Positions 13,959 through 28,655 of a stretch of DNA of 64,000 nt are shown in pieces. The DNA comes from Ascaris suum (taxonomy: Eukaryota; Nematoda; Chromadorea; Rhabditida; Ascarididae). The DNA lies in the NCBI GenBank assembly GCA_013433145.1, contig CM024168.1, forward strand, positions 7,138,184-7,202,183, given 5' to 3'. How positions within the stretch are numbered: position 1 is the first letter of the stretch; every line of letters starts with the position of its first letter. The translations under genes were made by a program, and so were the position numbers. The notes under the pieces are model-generated. The model was not told the origin of the DNA and made no database searches. It saw only the letters and a program-made list of their open reading frames with translations.

Positions 13959-14227
13959 CTTGAAATATTCTGCGGGAAAGGAAAAATAAGCTTTCGTCAT
14001 CTCACGTAAAACCTCTGAATGTTGCCCTAACGTGAAGCGATTTCCTTCATGGTTATGCAACCAATCAAAAAATGCTAATGCTTCCACAAAGTTGAGATGC
14101 TCAGTAATAAGAAACAATATCACTTCGGCGATAGGATAGGGGAGGGGAACATATGCGTACGATATAATTAAATATGCGACTTTAAGACGTAATTTGCCGA
14201 CAAGCGATTGCAAGAATGAGAAGGAAG
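13959..14227 (-). CDS. Candidate internal exon, 89 codons, function unknown
   Basis: Acceptor cgttcgtttgcag and donor TTCAAG|GTAGCT bracket a fully open frame: SFSFLQSLVGKLRLKVAYLI, then PIAEVILFLITEHLNFVEAL, AFFDWLHNHEGNRFTLGQHS and EVLREMTKAYFSFPAEYFK. The second half looks like a soluble helical domain. No homologous family was recognised and no partner exon was identified. Several chance open frames of this length exist in the window, so only the splice signals raise it above background. Confidence 0.35.
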
Positions 14228-14229
14228 CT

Positions 14230-17200
14230 GCAAACGAACGAACATTCACTCGACACTTCTTGGCAACATTCAGTTAAAATATATAATATGAGGTATGGGT
14301 TATTCAGTACTGGTTCAAACTTTAAAGAAATGCAAATCTGAAAACTAAACTTTCACTGGTAGGTGTGCAGGATTTCGCTCATCAAACAAATATAGCAAGA
14401 AGACAATTAAGTGAACTGAGATGGGGATGCAGATTATATCGACTAGAGTGTCCCTTAGCAGAATGACGTTTTAAATACAACACTGAACTTAGCCAACCCG
14501 AGTGCTAGAATGGAAAACGTTTCTCTGGTCACTAATGGAACGCCACAGAATAAGACTGTCTTAAGACTGTAGCGCTGAAAAACTGAAGTTAGAGGTCAAG
14601 AATGTCGACGGTCAGTTTCGCGATATTTATATACCTTATTCCTATCACGTATAGTTTTGTTCATTTTATTCTGTGCCGACCGACAGCGAATCATATTCAG
14701 AAGCATTATTCAAATACAATAAATAACGCATGTAAATAGCGTCTTTTGTACTGCAAAAAAACTCTACAAAACGATTCAGTAAGGACGACTGTAGGCAGTC
14801 AACAGGGATAGTGATGAACAGGGAGAAGTACTCGCATAGAATGATTACATACGTGGCACTGTGATTTGACAACGATGCCTATGAATGAAACAGGAGTGAT
14901 AGCACAGCCCACAAATGATGAAGGTTCTTTCTACTCGAAGGGTGCATCAAATACAGTAGAAGCTATGTAGATAGCGTTGCCAGGTGGTCAAGATTTTCGA
15001 CCAACGAATACTAGATGATGAAACTTTTTATCTTCAGATACTCTTTACACCATCAACCCACATTTACAATCTCACCTCCCCAATCTCTGCCATGTTTGAG
15101 TCAGCGGCCCACAAACTGGATTCCTAGAATACTGAATCCTTGAAGAGAACAAGCTGATGGAGGTGCAATAAGACTGCGAAGATCAGTCCCAGCTTATGTT
15201 TAAGAACACTTTCATGAACGAATCAGGGAACAGTGCGCTGAATTTTCATGTTCATTTTTCATCATCACTGCACACTAAAATACCTATTTCCTATGACCTT
15301 ATAAAAAACTTTAACAGGGCCAAAGTGTTTTTATACTTCAGCTAGCTCACCTCTCCTTGCACTTCCGCTCCCATGGCACACTTCGACACACTGCGACTAA
15401 AAACGAGTTGACTCTGCATATTAGTGCACAGCTTATTAACACAGCTTTTTCGATGCCACTTATAATTTGATATTTTTGATGAATTAAATGCTTCTGAATG
15501 CAAAAACTTTACAACATTCCAACCGGCATTCGGATGTCGGCCTACACAACCTACCCTTATGCACTTATGTTCCCTGCTTTCATTGCTCTATTATATGATT
15601 GTGGGGAATGAACAGATCTAACCACGCCAATGAAATATGCACATGAATGAATCTTTCGAGCTCAGCTCCTGCAAATGCAGCCACAACACTTCTGATGCGT
15701 TCGTGTTCCTTGCAGTGCTAGTTTTTGCGAAGGAAATTTCTTTCGCAACGGCATTTTGCAATAGCATTAATGAAATGAAAATTGTGAACGCACCTCAGTG
15801 CTCAGGCTAAACGAAACAAAATCAGATTTTTGTGGAAACTTAGACTGTTATATGGAAAATGCTACAGAGTTAAGGATCCGGGATACCAATTCCGATGTGT
15901 CCCTAACACAAATGGCAAACCGAAATTGAAACTCCAGAAACTATCGGAACGCCAGCATCATTCCACAACAAACAGTACGATTCGAACGATCCGTATTTAT
16001 TAAGGAAAAACATATCGTCAACAAGTTTTTAAAGAACTTCAGATGTTCTAGTACATATTCAAAAGTGAATAAGGCGAATAATCCAAATGCATCATAAATA
16101 CTATTCATTTTTTTCTAAAAGGAAAGCACCATCTAAAAGAATATAGAAATGAAATATCAATGCTGCAGATGGCAGCTAACATTTTTCTTCACAAAGAAAT
16201 GGAAACCTCACAATATGAATGCCATTCACTCTATGTCCTCTGTGAAAGGCAATCACAGCTGCTCCCTAATTACGAGAAATATAAGCGCTTAAGCAAAAAT
16301 CCACTTAAAGGGGCACAACATTAATGAATACCATGTGAGAAAAAAATAGTCCTTTCTCCGTCCCTTGCGTTTCGCGCTGGCAAAATTGCTGGTAAAAAAC
16401 ACAACCACTCATTTCTACTATCCGTCTCCTCTAATACCTGCATCACCGTCAAGATATTCAATGCACTCACTCCTTAAGGTACATAGTGCACACCTTCGAT
16501 GTGTTGAAACTAGTGCTCTTCAACAGCAACTTCTTTGTACTTATTGAAGGCAAAAAAAGAAGAAAGCCAAAAAACTCGCAATTTTTTCATCAGAATCTTC
16601 TTCTCGGCTATCCCCCGTCTTGAAGTGAAGAATACGGTAATTCATAGTAATAATCCGATTAAAGGCAGTCCTCAATAAAATGCAACCAAAATAGCTGAAA
16701 TATTACACCTCTGAGTCTCTATTCAAGACTAAACAGTGTATTCTTTTGAATGAACACACAGCGGTGTTGGGGTCTAAGACCAAACAGTCGCTTTCTGTTG
16801 CATCCAAAAACGTTCTATCGTTGACCACTTCATAAAATACCCATGTTGACTGCATACGATGACGAATAAGTGCACTAGAACTGATGGAATTTGTTGAAGA
16901 GAGGCCGTTATAAATTCGCTACTGGAATATCATCCTTTACACAACACTCGCCAACTGCATAATTAATCATGGTTAAAAATATCGAAATTAAACAAACCAT
17001 TTGAATCACCGATATTGGCGACCAGAAATCGCACCTCACTCAGGTAAATTCATTCGGAAAAGGCAAATTTTTGGAACACTAAAAAAGTGGTTGAAGAAGT
17101 AGAGTTATTTTGGCCTTTGACAAAAAAGGCAAAATTTTCTCATCTGTTTCGAGGAAATTCCCCAATAAAGTCGAAAACTTTTAATAGCTTGTTTCTTTTC

Positions 17201-20200
17201 CTTCCTCCACATCCCTTTCTCTCCATCTCTTCCACTTCTTATCAAACCGCTCCAGCATGGCACCTGATCGGATAAAAATTCACGGCAGAAATTTAAAGCC
17301 AAAAGAAGCGTGAAATGCGCCACAAAGAGGTGCATCAACATCAAGAAAATGGATTAGCGAAGTAAATGCGCGCGATGGGAAACTATGAATCGGGATAAGT
17401 TAGTAAAGAACAAACGCATTATAAAATAAGCATAGAAAATTAAATAAAATAAACATGTTTAGTCACATCTTGATTGCAATAAGTCATTTACCCGCAGTTC
17501 AATTTTCTTGCCTCTTTAAGAACCATGTCACAGCTGCCTTAAAGAACCGCCGTGTTACGTTTACATTGCGGTCTGACACTGTAAACGAAAGCACTTCCCA
17601 ACACGCAGACTGAGATCAGCTTTTGTGACCATCAAACAGCTAGAAAAGTGCTATCAGCCATTGAAACTTATGAGGAGATTTCAAAAAAGAGGATGCACCT
17701 GGCAGCACCCCAACGCATTCAGCAGCTGCGATGAGCATTCATGCTAAACAAGCTTCAAAACATGTTTCAGCCTGTAAATCTGCTTGATCTATCAGATTTA
17801 ATGGATTTTGCAACAAACGTTCGATTGCGGCGGGGTCTCGAGCTCGGAAGCCCCAGTAAAGAGTGGAAATTTGAGCGATCATGAAACATCGGAGTCAGAA
17901 GGAAGCAGGATGAATCCCGGAGTCCAGATATGCATCAAAGCACTTCTGACGGCAATTACGATACTTTGTAGCATGGACTTCGAAAATAAACTCTTTTTGA
18001 TAGAATTTAGCAAGTGAGAAGAAAATCTGCGTCTGCAAACATGCAAACTGTACAAAACACTGAGGCAGACAACAGTAAACAATGCAGCAAACAGGGAATT
18101 GACATCGTTGTCAATGCAACGCCGAGAAGGCGAAACCCTCTACTGAGCAATTCACGTGCACTCGAAAGGCGATTCTGTGTCATCATATACCATAATAAAG
18201 GAAGCCTAAAGAAGAGAACTGCTTGGAACCTTTGAAGCGCAGAGTCATGAACTAGTTGCGGAAAATAACTCTAAACTTTGGAACAATAAAAAGAAGAGCA
18301 GCTTAAGATAAAGTAATCTTCTACTCGAGATAATTTGGCCGGTTATTCTCATTCCAAGATTAAAGAAAGGAAGAAAGAGAAATCCGGCGCAGTGACAGCA
18401 CCTCGCCACTTCTTCAGCACAGTAACATCACGAACCTGCAGCAAGAACAAATGAATGCATCAACCGCCAAAGAAAAACCTATTCGCTTGGGAAATCTGAG
18501 CTAAGAAGTTTAAAAAAATCAACTCACTTCTCTGTTTCGCCATCATTTCTCTTCACGTTATTTGGAATGATAAGTGAAATGCTGATAATGAAATGAAAGA
18601 GAGTGACTTTCTGTCACCAAGCGACTGAAGCGACACACAGTCGTCGGCTGATGACGTCGCAACGCACAACCCTTAAGGCTGTGTTTGCAGTAATATATTC
18701 AGAGAAGTGCTGCTGCAGAAAATAACCACAAGCCTTAATAAGTAGAGTTACTCCTGAAATTTGCATTTTTTATTTGCTAGCGATTACCTCACATTCCACT
18801 AAAATTATATCGTATCAAAGCAAAGAAAGAATTCAACCGAAAGTCACGCCAATGAAACACTCATCTGTACAAATAGCACTGCAAGGAACACGACACCGAT
18901 TGATAAATGTGTGCGAACGCTAGATGCAACCGCACAGAAGCGCGTTTCATATCATGTCATCACCCTCGATTAATTAGACGCTGGTCATTTCGGCTTCATA
19001 AAGCAGTGCATAAAACTGACCAGTCAAATCGAGGAAGCTTGAGTTTAAATACAGTTCCTAATGCACGCATGAAGTTAAGGCATAAGCAAACTGAAGCAAC
19101 TGCTGATAAATTGCCTCAGAGCACAGCATAGCTATGACTGCTCCACATCATCTGCATTTTGCTCCTGTTAGAAGAAAAAAGCAGAGTGAAGTTCAACCAA
19201 CTACGAAACCTCAATAAAACCAGAAGCATGTGCATCTGAGAGTCAGAAATAAACAAATGATACAGGGATTCAGGAGTTATCGCTCGCCACTTAAACAGTC
19301 GTTGGATGCGATCAGACAGTCACTTCCATCATCGGGTGAAGTTGTATTCAATACGGATTTCGCTCATCCATGAAATTTTCCTGGCATGATCGCTCCTTTC
19401 CCACACGCTCAACACGTTCAACTAATCCAAAAAGAAACTCAATATATCGTTTTCCAACCGATAAGGATAAAACTGCAACTTCGTCAACACCACGAGTTAC
19501 TAAGGTGCACAGTCAAGGAAGGAGGTTTTCTATTACACAAATGACGGAGAGCAATTGCAACAGACATTTGAATACAAAACGAGCTGTAGACATTGTAAAC
19601 ACGTACTCATCACTTCAAATTTGTAACAGAACCTGTCGACAGCCCCTATTTTTCTACCCGCGATGCACTGTCTATATTACGATGCGGAGAGAGGAAGATG
19701 AGGTGCAAACCAAACGAATAATTCCCTTTCCCTCCTTCTCCTCCCCTCCCCAATTCTCCTCTTGAGGAAAACAACTACTAGGTACCACCATAGACGGCAT
19801 AATCCATTAAGTTTTTGGGATTCGAGAATGAAACCAATCTTTTGCTTGAAGGCTTCTCATTTAACGCAGCTGGTGAAATAAATTGGATCCGATTCACTGA
19901 CTCAATTCTTTGTTCTGTTATTTCCCTAAATCCCTTCTCCCTCCAGTTGACATCCTCTACCTAGTTGGCTGTTAGAACCGCTCTCATAAAAGCCCTCGCT
20001 GAAAACGAAGAAATCCTTCACATCAAAGATTTATATAGGTGACTATAAGGAAATAACACTTTGAACGACAGCTACTGATGGACAATTTGATATGCCACTC
20101 TGCGCATCAGAAATTTTGGCCTATTTCCCTAATTTTATGCTTTATTATTCGATCATTTGAATACTATTTTAAAACGCTCGGTAATGGGAATGTGAGCAAT

Positions 20201-21280
20201 TATATGCTGACTAATTAATTGATCACACTTTCAAAAATCGCCGCGTTGCCAAATGACTCAAAGCAATGTGTTGGAAGGGTGAAAGAGAGGAAGAAACATT
20301 ACAAGAATAATCTTCGCTAGGTGAGGTAATTGTAAAGAAAAAACTACTTCGAGTTTTTGATTCGAACAACTTTCCGGTAGAACAAATGAAAGAGTCACCT
20401 CGTTTTCGTCCTTGCTTAAATTTTTCTAGACTTCGATCGTAGTGACACTTAAATCAGATGATGATTTAATTCTTATCGATTTAAACCCTCTGACATAGCA
20501 AACAAGTAAATTGGTGGGAAATTAAATTAAAATGGTGGGAATTTTTTGAGTTAGTGATTCACCGAGAGTAACTTCATTGAGGAGATACTAGTGGCGCAAC
20601 AGCGCAAACAACTGTATTGGTGTGTTTGATTCGTAAACACTCCAAAGACACATTAGGTAGGCGGACCACTCTCACCCCGGCATCAAATATGAAAGAGCGC
20701 ATTGAAAGCGAACTCGCATCATCCAAAATTTTCATTGTGCTCTCCATATCTCAAGATATCACAGAGATAACAGCAAAGAGTAAAGAAGGAAAGAAGAAAA
20801 TAATGCAGTGAAGGAAGAGGACAAATTTGTGGAACGAATTCGTTTTCCTCCTCATCTCTTCTCCTTCTCTTCTTTCCATCCCGGTCAAGTCGAAAATGCT
20901 ATAAGGTGCTGGCATTAAGAACACCAATGATTTGCTACAGAAACGAAGGAAGGAGAATGAATGGAAACAAATGAAAACTTGAGTCCGATATGCTGCTTCC
21001 TGTAGCAGCAGTACCGTTCGCCAAAATCTTGCACGAATTCTCCCTGTGCAGAGGCCTCCCGCATTAGCAGACACGAAGCTTAGCTGAAAGCTGCACCATC
21101 ACAGCAAAAACATTTTAGATTAAACGCATATTATCGCACCCGTCCCACTTGCAAACTGTAAGAAACCACCATCGTCACCTACAGCACCTGGTCGCACTAT
21201 GCCTGCAATGATTTAAACTTTACAAGAGACAGAAATACTCCTTACAAGAAAAAGCAGAACGCAGCAAAGCGGGGAGGAAT
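14230..21280. other. No gene resolved
   Basis: A plus-strand frame at about 15790-16000 (GKCYRVKDPGYQFRCVPNTN inside, ending in TAA, possible acceptor gtgctcag) is the most protein-like segment but has no partner. The 131-codon frame at 19370-19765 is Ser/Thr/Arg-rich and looks random. Confidence 0.4.
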
Positions 21281-21289
21281 ATCTATCTT

Positions 21290-21800
21290 TCACTCACCGA
21301 ATGCAATGACAGTCGAGTCTGCTCTTATAAGTACATACCATGAGGCGTCCTTAAGACAAATTTCGGTCAATGAGATTCGGCGCAAACGAAATTCCAACAT
21401 CTCATTTAATCCCCGAGTACAAATCATCTGGTGTGCTCTATTATTAGAGGATGAAGATGTGGTCCTATGGAACGTCAATCTGTATTTCAATCTTGCAAAT
21501 ATTTACGCAATTCATTTATTGTGTGAAAATACACGCATATGGGGGGATCTGGATCGACTGATGGTAAATTAAGTCGACGAGAACAACGTGACGGTTCGGA
21601 TAAAATCCATCGCCGCAACTAGAAGGCGAGGGGAAAACACTGAAATACTCGGAAATTGGCTTCATATGAATAAATGAACCATAACGATAATGACATCTTG
21701 AGAACTGTTTACCGTTAAGAAAGGTAATCAAAAGTATATAAAGCGGCATAACGGATAGCGTACGAATTCCATTCAAATGCAACAATGGAAACGTTCTCAC
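21290..21800. other. Coding-like island open on both strands
   Basis: The minus strand reads LTFHRTTSSSSNNRAHQMIC, TRGLNEMLEFRLRRISLTEI, CLKDASWYVLIRADSTVIAF up to a good donor TTCG|GTGAGT at 21298, with acceptor gaaatacag. The plus strand, 21306-21677, is open apart from one TAA. A further minus exon-intron pattern near 21560-21790 has a 71-nt GT-AG intron. Phases do not connect the pieces, so no gene model is proposed. Confidence 0.2.
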
Positions 21801-21809
21801 CTTCAGTCA

Positions 21810-24800
21810 CTAAAAGCTGAACAGGCCGACGGTGCTAGCTGGAGGATTTTGTATTTTTGCATTCTGTAATCTGGTCAACTAGTTTGAGAAGTTACTAACA
21901 GTATTTAATTGTCAAAAGAGACAAATGTGCGAAATAATGTCAATGTATTTTAATCGATCTAACCACCCGTAAAATCACCTACAAAAGACCACCTGTCCGT
22001 TGAAAAATGAGGATTCCACCGGCGAGGAAATGTAAACTTCTAGACGTTTCTGGACGTCAACAGCTTCCTTCGAAAGTACAGATGGTACAGTAGGGTATCC
22101 TAAGGTGCACATCGTCCTCACTAAATTTCATGACTGTGGCTCCTTTCTAGGCTCCCAGCCTGAAACTTGTCAACAAAAGGACGCTTTTACCCGCATGTAG
22201 TGCGACGTTGGCCACAAGTATTTGCATATTCCCTTTCACAAATAACTCTCTCTTTGTGCAGTAGTTTCATCTCAGAAGCACGGAACCTGTGTAAGGAATT
22301 TGGTGTACGTATAGTATGCACTATATAACTTCGCTACCAATATGCATTCTGAGACATCAACCTTCGGAAGCGCGAAAAACACTTGAAGACACCAAACTTG
22401 CATGCATTTTGCAACCCGCTGAACTGCACTTTACAGCAGCCACGTGACAAAAAATGGGCTGGATCAGTTTACACCAGGACACTGCTTTAACTATCCATAG
22501 AGGATTCCACAGACTGCCGGGGCTGATGAAAGAACAGCAAAAACATAAAACACTCCAGTTCCTTTGGCAAGCGTCTGCTTTTTTATGTTATTGCTGCGGT
22601 ATTAACCCCCATGCTATTTTATGCAGTTCTTTGTTAATTTTCGAAGAGTACTACCGCGAAGTGCGTCTTTGTGTATGTGTGGGTGTTCCTATCTGTGTCG
22701 GCTAGACACTCTCTGCTAGACAACCAGAAGGCGGGGAGCTAATAAAAACTCGAAGCTATCGTGCACCTTCATGCAGCTGACCAGATGACGCCATATTTGC
22801 ATCTCTCTACGCGGATTCATAAACTATGCGGCAACATAAAGCTAATTTATAGGCATTTTAGTGGCGCACCTCCGAGAACTCCCAAGTAAACGCACAATTC
22901 AGCCTTCCCCCCCCCCCCTCAACCTTTGGATTCTTGAATGCTTGTGGTTAAAGCTGTAGCAAAGAAGTTTCTCACAACTGGCCGAACACAAGCGATGAAA
23001 AATGAGTTGCAGGTTATAAACCGCGCAAACAATCGATAACGCTGTGAGGAAAAAGCTTTGCATGAAAGCTGCCTGAGCGTTTGCGCAGGTCATCGGTATA
23101 GCACGGCAGTCGTAATAAGCACGTATCATGCCAGCCTTTCTTGCGCGTTTCTCCTCTCCTGTATGATATCCGATAATTCAAGTAAAACAAAAACAAAAAG
23201 AGCCAGTTCATTCATCGTCTCGCAACAACTGCCGCGTAGTCTCCTCCTAGAAGGAGCATATCGTGGTCTAATTGAACGAATGGCACATTTTGCCGTAAGC
23301 GAATCAAACAACGAAAATTATGAAAAAGAACTCCTCATTAATGGAATACATAGCAAGCAGTTCAATCACCACAATGTCTGACAACTCTTTGTGGATTCAA
23401 CAACACCGATTTTCGCCATTCAAATAAAACAGCACTCGTAAAAATGGCAATGCATCAACCCAAATGGAGGTCCAATTGTGAAAAGGGAAAAGCAAGCCAA
23501 TGCTCACTGCTATATTTAAGTTCAGTTGTGAACGACAAAGCACAAATCATATGAAACGCAAAAATTTGGAAAGAATTAGTAAGCCACACGATGATCTCTC
23601 AAAACGGCTCTTAGTGGGTACTGACGCAATGAGACCACAAATGTCAGCACGTTGCAGAGCATGTCAAAAATAGCAGCTTTTGCATCCTGCTCATCATTAC
23701 TGCAATTTGCAAATAAATAATGCAAAATATGCAACAATGCATTCAAGATTATGCTTCAAACTAACCAATCGGTTGCATAAATTACATGATCGGTTCTAAA
23801 ATAGAAATTCCACCTATGAAAGATGCGTGGAAATTTTCAGGCATATTTATGTGTTGTAACTCTTTTAGCAGTTAAGCAGTGAACTTGGAAGTTGGCAGAG
23901 AAGGTCATCCTATGAGAAACATTATAAAGCCACGAAATTTACTAACTCTAGCTTCAATTCTCTTTGATATGAAAGCAACAGACAGACATACGCGCATGCC
24001 TACAGACACACGCACAGACAATTTCATTACATTGTACTTGGTAAATCTGAGATAAGCAAAGACGCATAAGAAACGAAGAAACGATTCAAAAATATAAGAA
24101 AGGAAATCAGCATTCGCCGTAAAACTGTGACTTGAATATTAGAGTTCTAAGGTTCTCCGGTTCAATGCTGCATAGAAAAAATATGGAAGGAAAAGTGCCA
24201 TATGCGAGAGGTCGAACGAATTAACTCGATGACGATTTGGCACGAAAAATGCAGAAAGCGATCTAAACGGGATAGTTTTGGAATTGTGGCGCCCGTTACC
24301 TCATTACGTCTACTCAAAAACGATGAGGACAAGTGAAAAAGCGAGTCAGTGAGCACGCTACCGACAATCAGACCGACCGGTTTCGAAAATTGCCAATAAA
24401 TAACAGAACGAATTTACAAGCCTCGTTTATGCGGAAAGCCCCGCTCAGCTTACTGAATACTTAGTCAGATATATACAAGTATATACATGTACGCGCATAT
24501 ATGCCCAATTAAAAGCGCGCACTCGCACGCTTTTAGGGACGCACATACACATGAAAATAAACGGATACGCGTAAAGTCTCGTAAACACAAATTACAGGTG
24601 CGTAAAAGCTTAGAGCAGTTTATGCAAAAGCAAAAGATGCATGCGGTGAAGAAAATACAGAGGAGGAGTTCACACCTATAAACGACAGCGGGTGGCAATT
24701 ATGGTATGCAGGTGGTTCCCTATGAGGACGCCATTCCTCTCACTATTTTCAACACGGGCGGCTGTCACCTTCGTCATCTTTGTTGCGCAAGATTGGTGAC

Positions 24801-26116
24801 TCTCACATAATGCACGCACAGACCTTTCATTAAATCAGTTTGCTGCGGCCTGAAAGACTATCTGAACGGAGCACTGCAATGGACATTCAGCTAATAGCAA
24901 CAAATTCTGCTCGCAGATTCTTAAACTGTGCACTGAAACAAAGTTACTGACAGCGAGTCACTAGCAGACGATGACCTCTTCAGCAGGCAATTTAATAAAA
25001 ATGATTGCAGTGTGTCGACCAACCAAACCGCCATCAATGACCTTGGCTGCCAATGTCATTCAGTTGGAGATGGCTTCAAAAAATAATAACTGCATCCTTT
25101 GTTCTAAAATTTGGTCTGCACTAAGCCAACCTCAACCTCAGTTGCCTTGCTCACCATTGGATGGACTTACCCAAAATACCAAAAAACATGAAAATCGAGT
25201 CTAAAAAGTCGCCGCGATCACAAGATACACGATTGGATGTCCCCTCTTAAGTATGCTAAATTATTTTCACTTGAATACTCCATAACAAACGTAAATGCAA
25301 GTTGGAAATTTCGATCGTGAACGAGTATTTCATGAATTTCAAATTAATCTGAGTTTTGGTAGCAGAGAGATGCAACTTAAAATTTCTTGAGATTTCGTTT
25401 AAAACAATAAACACTTGAATGCAACAAACAAAAACTGTGTGAATTCAAGCCATTCCATAGTCTGCATATATAACGGATTTCAGAGATATTGTGGACATGA
25501 AACTGCCTTTCGATTAGCATCTGAGCACGCTGTCAAAGAGCGGAAATTATAAAACTAGATTGTTGCTCAGATTCCTTAAATCTGATGGATATGCTCCCAA
25601 GGTCTTGTTCCTTATAGGAAAGGAGACATAGTCAGAACAGAAAAGGCTTGGCAAATGCCTACAAGAACAAAAAATGCACCTCACCAAGGGTAACCCAGCC
25701 TAAGTGTCTCCGTTGAATTTCCCTTGAAACTCTAAAGATCTCCAAAGCCAAAGCTTATCATTATATTTTATTCTCCTCTACATATTGTAGACCGAATAAT
25801 CTTCGTTCCCAAAAGCAAACTTTCTCGTCCATTTGAATTGCATAAAAGAAGATTTCGATGCATTTTCCAAAATTCGTCTGCAGAGAGACTCCACAACATT
25901 TCGAGTGGGATGTGCTGAGTGAGAACTTCGTCAGTGCGTTCAATCGCTTTCAGATTTCCATTCATTTCCCTCCATCATGATCTCTTCTTTAATTCACCCT
26001 ATTCATCTGCCACGTGCTGAATTTATATCCCATTTTTTGCATATACTTATCTACGTGGAATGTTTTATTTGAGAGAATGATAGAAACCTTTGCATGCGCT
26101 ATTCGTTCAAGACAAT

Positions 26117-26188
<72 letters not shown>

Positions 26189-28130
26189 GAACTGAAATTT
26201 GAAAAAGGTTATAGAGCATGCACCAAGCAAAGCAGAAATAACCATGGGGAAGAAAACGGGGATTTGAGCCCTGGGGAAGAAAGGGAAAATTATGTGCGTC
26301 AAAACAACCGTAAGATAAAGTCCAACATTTTAAAAAACAGGAAATAGATCAATAAACGCTTTCCAAAAATTAAAAAAAATTACAGTTTCAAATTCAGCAC
26401 AAATTTCCAAAACTGTTTAAATGTTTCTTCGAAGTGGAAACAACTAAAGGTTGGCTTATAACAAAACATTGCAAACAGCTGTACTTTTCTTGACGACTTC
26501 ACAGAAAGCTTCCTGAAATCGTCTGAATTCGAATAACGAGGACCACTGCCTAAGGAAACAAATTTCAGATTTAAGCAATGATCGTACGAAACGAGCAAAA
26601 TAAAATAGTTTATTTGAATACGCCTAAATATCAAAGAAGTCAACGAGTGCAAAAGCTATCAGAAACAAATCGTTCATCGACACAGCAAAAGAATTCGGAA
26701 ACAAAATTCGAAGCAACTTTAAATTTCGAACATCAAGTGGAAACAAAAGGCTTCTAACCTGTCAGCCACATAACAGAAACATCGATGAGGACTCAAGGTA
26801 GATGAATAGGTGAAATGAACCCATCAACAATTAACCTCTTTATTTCTGCTAATAAGGAAATGAGAGTAAAAGTAACTCACATCACTTCATATCTCCTCAC
26901 AAACAAACGGCATGACTTTTTGCAATATTCGAGTACGCATCATTTGTAAAAAACAATGAAAGCTTTAATCTTTAATATAACAATTAAACATTAATGCAAA
27001 CGAATAAGTGAACAATCCAAATTCAGGCTCAATTTCAGTGCTTGGGACTGCTGGCATATCAAACAGTAATATAACCTGGCACCTAATATCGCCAGTTTTT
27101 TAACTATTTAGGATGCGCGAAAGTGGGGTGGAAACGCTGAGCAAAGATCAACAAATCACACGACAGTTTGAACAACGACAGAGCTTAAGAGCTAATTGCG
27201 ATCTATACAAAGCGTACTACCGTCACAAATCGCTTCCTCCCTCCCCTTCCTCAACCCCCTCCCCCTTCTCACCGTGGCGAGAGCCTCGATTCGTCTGAGC
27301 CTCGTTTAACCTTTTTCCTTATCATAAAAGCTGCTTAAAAGGGCTAACTTTCAAACACCAACTGTCCTACGGTTGAAATCAAGAAATTTCCATACAATTA
27401 AAAGAACCAACTGCAAATGCTGACGCGTAGCATACCACCGATGACAATAGTCAGCGAGTGGTTCTCTTCACGCTTATATTTTTCGATGGCCAAAATGCCA
27501 ATTCCGCAGCCATTATGGCAAATTTCGGAAATACTTAAACCTGTTTTGCTAGATGACGGAAAGATTACTTTGACCTTCACATAGATAAAAACTTTCAGTT
27601 TATTTACTATGAGGCGCAACTATTTCAAGATTCGACAACTTTCAAGTGCTACAGACCACCGGCGTTCTTGAAGAATAAAAGACGGCAAAAATCGTAGATG
27701 GTGAAAGAAATAAAGAAAAAAACGACAAGAATGTTGACAGAATCTCAGCAGATACCTTTGAAGTGGTCTTAAATCAAAAACATATCAACATTGACGACGT
27801 TTGCAGAAGTGCATAAAGAGTACGGTGTAGTCACTGTATGAAAAAGCACATTAAGCTCTAAATCTAATTACTTTTCATAGAACAGGATGTCACCTTTCAA
27901 CTCCATCTGCCCCATTTCCGCCATTCCAGAATAATGGAGTATGGTAAAAGCTTTTACCTAACTCTCACGATTTCATCACCTTTCGTGCAGTCGTGCAGGC
28001 ATTACTCAACAATTATTTTGAATGCAACCAGAGGATGTCCATCAAGAGATCGCGATAAAACATGAACGCGATATGACACTGTTGTGACCAGAATGTTTAG
28101 TAAGCATCAGCCAAAATAAGGGAAATATGT
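21810..28130. other. No gene recognised
   Basis: Holds the C tract at 22907 and (TC)n at 26120. No exon-like segment with matched splice sites was seen. Confidence 0.45.
26120..26188. repeat. (TC)n microsatellite
   Basis: About 33 TC units with one TATC interruption near the end. Poly Ser-Leu and poly Glu-Arg frames over it are artefacts. Confidence 0.97.
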
Positions 28131-28134
28131 TCAT

Positions 28135-28655
28135 AATTAGAGTACAATTCATTGAGGAGCTATTTTTTGACTTCGGAACTGTTTGATGAGCTTCATTCAT
28201 TGAAAAAACCAGGTAAGAAGGGAACGCCCGCCAATAATACGGGCATAATATGGATGCTGAATAGGATCCCCCCCATGCCAGTCGAAAATATTTAAACATC
28301 GCCACCAGAGGAAAAAACTGAAATTTATTCTTTCAAGCAAGTGAGACATAGTTTTGAAGCAAACATCGACTTTGTCTGACTGAGAAACGAACATATCAAC
28401 GAGCACATACCGCAGCAGACAAATGAGCACCTGATTAGCACATTTAACGATTTCAAAAAAAAAACGGAACATTTGCTCATCCTGCGGAAAATTCATGAAA
28501 GTTGGCGGCTTCACGAAACGAAAAATATGCCTTTAAATTTCGAAGATGACTGCCTCCGGGAACTTCGAGAAGCATTTGTTGGCCGTCGTGATGAAATCAT
28601 GTGTACAGAAGAGGAAATGAAACTGAAATTTCAGCCAGCAGAAAGCGATTAAAAA
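28135..28655 (+). other. Coding-like island, strand and status unresolved
   Basis: On the plus strand one frame reads SYFLTSELFDELHSLKKP up to a donor-like CCAG|GTAAGA at 28211. The same frame continues to 28655 with only two stops (PPEEKTEIYSFKQVRHSFEA, KTEHLLILRKIHESWRLHET, DDCLRELREAFVGRRDEIMC). The codon-aligned minus strand is open for about 110 codons over 28197-28535. This could be an old pseudogene or an unrecognised exon cluster. No family was recognised. Confidence 0.3.

Noticed and set aside
19370..19765. 131-codon plus-strand frame
   Set aside because: Ser/Thr/Arg-rich, random-looking, ends in a pyrimidine-rich low-complexity tail.
25989..26347. Poly Ser-Leu and poly Glu-Arg frames on opposite strands
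   Set aside because: Translations of the (TC)n microsatellite.
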